In this document: positions 60,037 through 64,000 of the stretch, in pieces
How the letters are laid out: the number at the start of each line of letters is the position of its first letter
Position numbering within the stretch: the stretch's first letter is position 1
Position numbers and translations under genes: made by a program
The notes under the pieces: model-generated
Told to the model about the DNA's origin: nothing
The model's input: only the letters and a program-made list of their open reading frames with translations
The model's database searches: none
From: Acidimicrobiaceae bacterium
Lineage (GTDB): Bacteria; Actinomycetota; Acidimicrobiia; Acidimicrobiales; Aldehydirespiratoraceae
Assembly: GCA_009842325.1 (NCBI GenBank)
Contig: VYFQ01000007.1
Coordinates: 1-64,000 of the forward strand
Direction: 5' to 3'
DNA length: 64,000 nt

Positions 60037-61230
60037 TCAGCTCAAGCCGGCTCTCACTGCTTCTGACAGAGCGGCGATACCCGCCGCAATGTCGTCGGGC
60101 GGAAGATGGCCGAAGCAGAGGCGCATCCGGCTCGCTCCGTAGTCAGGATCGGTGCACCATGCCGATCCCGGATTGAACTCGACTCCCCTGGCGGCCGCCG
60201 GTGCCACCAAGCGGTCGGTGTCGGTGCCGTCGGGCAGCGCCACCCAAACGAAGATCCCGCCCCGGGGCTCCTCGAAGTGGGCGAGATCTCCGAAGCTGTC
60301 CCGCAGGGCGCCGCATATCGCGTCGCACTTCTTGCTCAGCACCGCGGTGAGCGCGTCGACGTGGTCGTCGAAGTGGGCCGAGGCGTACTCGGCCACCGTG
60401 ATCTGCTCCAGCGCTCCCGACCCCGCGTCGCTCTTGAGGGCCAGCAGCCGGCTCATCACCGGCCAGTCGGCCACGATGTAGCCCAGCCGCAGTGCGGGGG
60501 CGAGCGTCTTGGAGAAGGATCCGCAGTACACGACCCGGCTGCCGCCCGAGTCCAGTGAGCGGATCGTCGGCGGCCGTTCTCCGTTGAAGACCAGGTCGGC
60601 GTAGCAGTCGTCCTCGAAGATGGCGACCTCGTAGCGGCGGGCTGTCTCCAGCAGTTCGAGCCGGCGCGCCACCGGCATCACCGTGCCGGTGGGGTTCTGC
60701 ACGGTCGGGATCGTGTAGATGAACTTCGGCCGCCGACCCTGGCGCCTCAGCGACTCCAGCACGTCGTTGAGATGGTCGATGCGCATGCCGTCGGAATCGA
60801 GTTCGACGCCGTGAACCTCGGTCCGCAGGGCGGCGAGACGGCTCAGGGTGCCCGCGTAGGTGGCCTTCTCGACGATCACCGGGTCGCCGGGGGCGAGCAG
60901 CCCGGCGTTCACCAGGTCGAGGGCTTGCAGAGAGCCTGAGGTGACCAGGACTTCCGACGCGTCGGTGGACATGTGCGCCCTGCGGGCGAGCGCCTCGGAG
61001 ATGAACTCCCGCAGCGGCAGGTGTCCCTGAGGGCTCCCGCCCAGGTTGTACTTGGCCAGCGCCGGACCGTGGCGAGCCAGGGCCGCGGTGGCAGCCTCGG
61101 CGAGGCCGCCGAACGGCACGCTGGCAGGATCGTTGTGCCCGCCGACGAAATTGAACGGCGGGTCCCCGGCCCACTCGGTCTCGCCGTCGGCGAGTCCCGG
61201 CCTGAGCAATGACGTCATGTCGAAGCTCAC
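60037..61230 (-). CDS. PLP-dependent aminotransferase (class I/II)
   Basis: Fold-type I enzyme of 397 residues. It shows KYNLGGSPQGHLPLREFISE, TSGSLQALDLV, IPTVQNPTGTVM, FEDDCYADLVF and the Schiff-base Lys in GSFSKTLAPALRLGY; the C-terminal Arg is in RMRLCFGH. It belongs to the MocR-related branch that includes 2-aminoadipate and aromatic aminotransferases, but without a DNA-binding domain. The substrate is open. The GTG start has TAGCTT 6 bases upstream. Confidence 0.9.
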   Translation of the reverse strand: MSFDMTSLLRPGLADGETEWAGDPPFNFVGGHNDPASVPFGGLAEAATAALARHGPALAKYNLGGSPQGHLPLREFISEALARRAHMSTDASEVLVTSGSLQALDLVNAGLLAPGDPVIVEKATYAGTLSRLAALRTEVHGVELDSDGMRIDHLNDVLESLRRQGRRPKFIYTIPTVQNPTGTVMPVARRLELLETARRYEVAIFEDDCYADLVFNGERPPTIRSLDSGGSRVVYCGSFSKTLAPALRLGYIVADWPVMSRLLALKSDAGSGALEQITVAEYASAHFDDHVDALTAVLSKKCDAICGALRDSFGDLAHFEEPRGGIFVWVALPDGTDTDRLVAPAAARGVEFNPGSAWCTDPDYGASRMRLCFGHLPPDDIAAGIAALSEAVRAGLS

Positions 61231-61236
61231 AGAGGG

Positions 61237-61242
61237 AAGCTA
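61237..61242 (-). promoter_or_regulatory. Putative -10 box for leaderless aminotransferase gene
   Basis: TAGCTT on the minus strand lies 6 bases before the GTG start. Confidence 0.4.
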
Positions 61243-61303
61243 ATGGCCGGCCGCGATCCGCTCCCATTCGGGCGCCTCCGGCGCGGGGGCGGCAGTGCTG
61301 GCC

Positions 61304-61966
61304 CTAGACCGCGGCCAGACCGGGGCCGGGGACCGCGCCGGCCGGGCGGATGGCCAGCAGGACGCCCTCCACGACGTCCACCGTCGGCGGCGCGGCCACG
61401 ATCACGTTGGATGTGCCGCGCCCGGAGGTCGGGCTCAGCGCTTCCTCGACCAGCGGAAACAGCAGACCGGAGGTGGACGCTACGAGGGCGGGCCCGCCGA
61501 CAGCCAGCAGCGACACGACCTCGCCCACCTCGCCGCGGAGGCGGCGCAGTCCGCGCACCACGGTCACGTGGGCCTCCCCCACCGTGGCCGTCACCTCCAG
61601 CGCAGCCCAGCGCGGCGCGGCCAGCACCGCCAGGCTGGCCATCGCCTGATCGAGCCGCCCTCCGGCGGGCAGCAGCACATGCACCGCCTCGACCTGCCCC
61701 AGCACCGAGGCCATGGCCAGTTCGAGATCGGTGGCGTCCTTGTCGGCAGGATGGGCGTCGACGGTTGCGTCGCAGCGCTTGGCCCAGTCCAGCGCGGCCT
61801 CGCTGGCCGAGTCCAGGTCGCCAACCACGGCATCGACGCGCAGTCGCCAGCGACGGGCCGCGTCCAGCCCGCCGTCAGCGGCGATCACAAGGTCGGGAGA
61901 CCCCGTCGCGGGCGCCTCGCCGTGCTGGTCGCCAGCCACCAGCAGTGCCCATGATCGACGTTTCAC
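61304..61966 (-). CDS. Thiamine pyrophosphokinase-like protein
   Basis: Protein of 220 residues, starting at a GTG (MKRRSWALLVAGDQHGEAP), that resembles thiamine pyrophosphokinase. It has VIAADGGLDAARRW, VVGDLDSAS, HPADKDATDLELAMA and LPAGGRLDQAMASLAVL, the set that binds ATP, Mg and thiamine. The C-terminal half (VSLLAVGGPALVASTSGLLFPL, RGTSNVIVAA) is the beta-sandwich thiamine-binding domain. It would make thiamine diphosphate from thiamine and ATP. It follows the M23 peptidase by 28 bases in the same direction. Confidence 0.85.
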   Translation of the reverse strand: MKRRSWALLVAGDQHGEAPATGSPDLVIAADGGLDAARRWRLRVDAVVGDLDSASEAALDWAKRCDATVDAHPADKDATDLELAMASVLGQVEAVHVLLPAGGRLDQAMASLAVLAAPRWAALEVTATVGEAHVTVVRGLRRLRGEVGEVVSLLAVGGPALVASTSGLLFPLVEEALSPTSGRGTSNVIVAAPPTVDVVEGVLLAIRPAGAVPGPGLAAV

Positions 61967-61994
61967 GAATCCACTGTCGCTGCCTCGGCGAGCC

Positions 61995-63212
61995 TCATGG
62001 CAGGTACGGCGTGGGGTCCACGGCCTTGCCGTCGATGCGCAACTCGAAGTGCAGGTGGGGCCCGGTGGACCATCCGGTGGAGCCGATCGCGCCGATGCGG
62101 TCCCCGCTCTGCACGTTCTGGCCCTCGGACACCTCGATGCGGCTGAGGTGGGCGTACAGCGTGCTGTACCCGAGCCCGTGGTAGATGACGATGGTGTTGC
62201 CGAAGCCACCGCGCTGTCCGGCCAGGATCACCTCGCCGGAACGGGCGGCCCTGACCCGGTCCCCGGTGTCGCCGCCGAGGTCGATCCCGTTGTGCTGGCG
62301 CACCGTCCCGAAGATGGGGTGGACCCGCGGCCCGAATCCCGATGTCTTCTCCCCGTCCGCGGGCCAAGCCACCAACTCGAACGGGCCATGCTCGGCTTCG
62401 TGGCGGCGCCGCTCCTCCTCGATGGCGCGGCGGCGGGCCTCCTCCTCCTGGCGGCGCCGCTCCTCCTCCCTGCGCCGGATCTCCTCCTCGATGCGGAAGA
62501 TCTCCTGCTCCATCTCCTTGTCGGACCGCTCGATATCGGCCGACACGAGATTCCATTCCTCGATGCGGGACTGGATCTCCAGACGCAGCTCCATCGCCGC
62601 GGCGCGGGCGTCCTCGAGGTCGGCGAGGCGCTGCTGCTGGGCCTGCCGCTCCTCGTCGGCGTCCTCGGCCCGGTCGAGGGCCCGCCGGCGCACCACCTCG
62701 AGCTGGGCCTCGGCGGTCCGCAGCTCGTCGGTGATCTCCAGCTCGTTGCCTATGGCCAGGTCGAGCAGGAACAGCTTCACCGCGCTCTCGTTGAGGCTGG
62801 TCGAGAACTGCTCGACGACGTCGACGGGCGGCTGCACGTAGGCCTGGATGGCTCGCTGTCGCAGGCGCTCCCGGATGGTCTCGATCTCGTCGACGTACCA
62901 TTCGGCCTCGGCCCGGGCCGCGGCCGCCTCTGCTTCGGCGGTCAGGATGGCCGACTCGGCCGCTTGGATCCGGGTGTGCTGGAGGTCGACGAAGTCGTCC
63001 AGTTCCTGGAGCGCGTCGATCAGGGCCTCGTCGTCGGCGACGAGCGCATCGATCTGGCTGGCCACGTCGGCGGCGTCGCGGGCCAGCTGCTCCCGCTGCT
63101 GGCGAAGATCCTCGATCCGCTCGTCGTCCTGTGCCAGCGCGGCGGCCGCCATCAGCGCTGCCGCCGACCCGATCAGCAGCAGCGCGCCGGAGAGGCGCCG
63201 CAGCCTACGCAC
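61995..63212 (-). CDS. Secreted coiled-coil M23 (LytM) peptidase
   Basis: Protein of 405 residues. A signal peptide (RRLRRLSGALLLIGSAAALM) is followed by a long charged coiled coil (about 28-275, rich in Glu, Arg and Ala, with an EERRRQEEEARRR stretch). A C-terminal LytM domain has GFGPRVHPIFG, the metal residues in HNGIDLGG and GPHLHFEL. EnvC-like proteins of this shape act on, or activate enzymes acting on, septal peptidoglycan. All expected zinc-binding residues appear present. The GTG at 63212 is chosen because a clear promoter places the transcript start at this codon; the open frame runs 40 codons further up but across the promoter. Confidence 0.9.
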   Translation of the reverse strand: MRRLRRLSGALLLIGSAAALMAAAALAQDDERIEDLRQQREQLARDAADVASQIDALVADDEALIDALQELDDFVDLQHTRIQAAESAILTAEAEAAAARAEAEWYVDEIETIRERLRQRAIQAYVQPPVDVVEQFSTSLNESAVKLFLLDLAIGNELEITDELRTAEAQLEVVRRRALDRAEDADEERQAQQQRLADLEDARAAAMELRLEIQSRIEEWNLVSADIERSDKEMEQEIFRIEEEIRRREEERRRQEEEARRRAIEEERRRHEAEHGPFELVAWPADGEKTSGFGPRVHPIFGTVRQHNGIDLGGDTGDRVRAARSGEVILAGQRGGFGNTIVIYHGLGYSTLYAHLSRIEVSEGQNVQSGDRIGAIGSTGWSTGPHLHFELRIDGKAVDPTPYLP

Positions 63213-63219
63213 CCCGAAT

Positions 63220-63248
63220 ATCGTAATGAAATAGCAATACTTTCGCAA
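63220..63248 (-). promoter_or_regulatory. Promoter of the M23 peptidase gene (leaderless)
   Basis: On the minus strand TTGCGA, a 17-base spacer and TACGAT form a complete promoter, and the GTG start follows after 7 bases. The surrounding 50 bases are strikingly AT-rich for this genome. Confidence 0.7.
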
Positions 63249-63304
63249 TCTGTGCGCAACAATTCTGCGGGTGCGCCCGGGAGTGTCCGACGCGCCCATC
63301 GGAT

Positions 63305-64000
63305 CTAAGGCTTGTCGGAGCCGACGATCCACATGGCGAAGTACTGGGCCCCGCCGCCGTAGGCATGGCCCACCGCCCGGCGGGCGCCGTCCACCTGGTG
63401 CTCACCGGCCGCGCCCATCACCTGAAGTGCCGCCTCGGCGAACCGGATCATGCCGGACGCTCCGATCGGGTTGCTTGACAGCACCCCGCCGGAGCAGTTG
63501 ACCGGCAGGTCGCCGCCGTCGAGCTCGGTCGCCCCGGACTCCACCATGCGCCAGCCCTCCCCCACCGCAGCGAACCCCAGGCTCTCCAGCCACATCGGCT
63601 CGTACCACGAGAACGGCACGTACATCTCGACGGCGTCGATCTCGGCTCGCCGGTCGACGATGCCGGCCTGTGCGAACACGTCGTCGGCGCACTGCTCGGA
63701 CGCGGCCGGCGACACCATGTTGCGGCCGCCGTAGCTGTTGCTCTCGCTGCGCATGGCCGTGCCGTGCACCCAGGCGACCGGCCCGGGATGGCGGTCGCCG
63801 CCTGCCTCGTCGACGAGGACTATGGCGCAGGCTCCGTCGGAGGACGGGCAGGTCTCGGAGTAGCGGATCGGGTCCCACAGCATCGGCGAGTCCACGACCT
63901 GCTCGAACGTGAGGTCGTGCTGATGCAAGTGGGCGTACGGGTTGAGCAGGGCTTGGCGGCGGTCCTTGTGGGCCACCATGCAGCCGATCAGCTCGGGGGC
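63305..64000 (-). CDS. Thiolase-family protein (SCP-x type), C-terminal part
   Basis: The last 231 residues of a thiolase-like protein; the frame is open to the edge of the window, so the N-terminus with the acylated Cys is missing. The visible part has YSETCPSSDGACAIVLVDE, EMYVPFSWYEPMWLESLGF, NCSGGVLSSNPIGASGMIRFAEA (the region of the catalytic His in true thiolases, here NPIGASG) and GHAYGGGAQYFAMWIVG. This pattern belongs to lipid-transfer/SCP-x-like thiolases found with acyl-CoA and steroid side-chain degradation genes. No downstream partner is in the window on this strand within 90 bases. Confidence 0.85.
   Translation of the reverse strand, partial: APELIGCMVAHKDRRQALLNPYAHLHQHDLTFEQVVDSPMLWDPIRYSETCPSSDGACAIVLVDEAGGDRHPGPVAWVHGTAMRSESNSYGGRNMVSPAASEQCADDVFAQAGIVDRRAEIDAVEMYVPFSWYEPMWLESLGFAAVGEGWRMVESGATELDGGDLPVNCSGGVLSSNPIGASGMIRFAEAALQVMGAAGEHQVDGARRAVGHAYGGGAQYFAMWIVGSDKP

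Overview
The window is GC-rich, densely coding actinobacterial DNA with many GTG starts. The gene families fit a free-living or host-associated aerobic actinobacterium, most likely of the Acidimicrobiia type. They include an ImuB/DnaE2 mutasome, CarD, an MshC-type mycothiol ligase, an InhA-like enoyl reductase, F420/flavin luciferase-like oxidoreductases and several acyl-CoA dehydrogenases and CaiB-type CoA-transferases. The class-level assignment is inference from gene content; there is no rRNA here. No insertion sequence, prophage or CRISPR array is visible, and no gene-free stretch exceeds 300 bases.

Layout. 1-4.2 kb: end of imuB and dnaE2 (SOS mutagenesis). 4.3-10.1 kb: a GH3 glycosidase, an M20 peptidase and two divergent CaiB/BaiF CoA-transferases sharing one tiny bidirectional promoter. 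10.1-16.0 kb: a catabolic operon under a consensus promoter (NMT1/THI5-like ABC importer, luciferase-like monooxygenase, enamidase-like amidohydrolase) divergent from a GntR/FCD regulator. 16.0-22.9 kb: a ThDP enzyme, a HAD protein, an unknown gene, a D-aminoacylase-like protein, CapA and CarD. 23.0-28.2 kb: a methyltransferase / luciferase-like / thiolase / SDR operon facing an acyl-CoA dehydrogenase.

28.2-46.7 kb is the most interesting part. An eight-gene minus-strand operon encodes an adenosine-deaminase-family protein, a complete BMP-type nucleoside ABC importer, a Rieske oxygenase, an adenine deaminase and a second Rieske-type oxygenase that has lost both [2Fe-2S] loops but keeps its mononuclear-iron site. 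Next to it lie an 8-oxoguanine-deaminase-like enzyme, an MTA/SAH-deaminase-like enzyme and, after an ArsI/CadI protein, two acyl-CoA dehydrogenases and tRNA-Pro, a two-subunit xanthine-dehydrogenase-type molybdenum hydroxylase. Together they look like an uptake and catabolic system for modified purines or nucleosides in which a Rieske oxygenase works beside purine deaminases. The substrate is unproven.

46.7-64 kb: housekeeping and envelope genes: HIT protein, ThrS, MshC, InhA-like reductase, a CNNM/CorC pair bracketed by 52-bp inverted repeats (one gene apparently lacking a standard start codon), a heterodimeric ABC exporter plus a lone ATPase, a DacB-type carboxypeptidase, a PLP aminotransferase, a thiamine pyrophosphokinase-like protein, a coiled-coil LytM peptidase and the end of a thiolase.

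A recurring theme is a TANNNT box 6-9 bases before the start codon at a dozen genes, which suggests that leaderless transcription is common in this genome.
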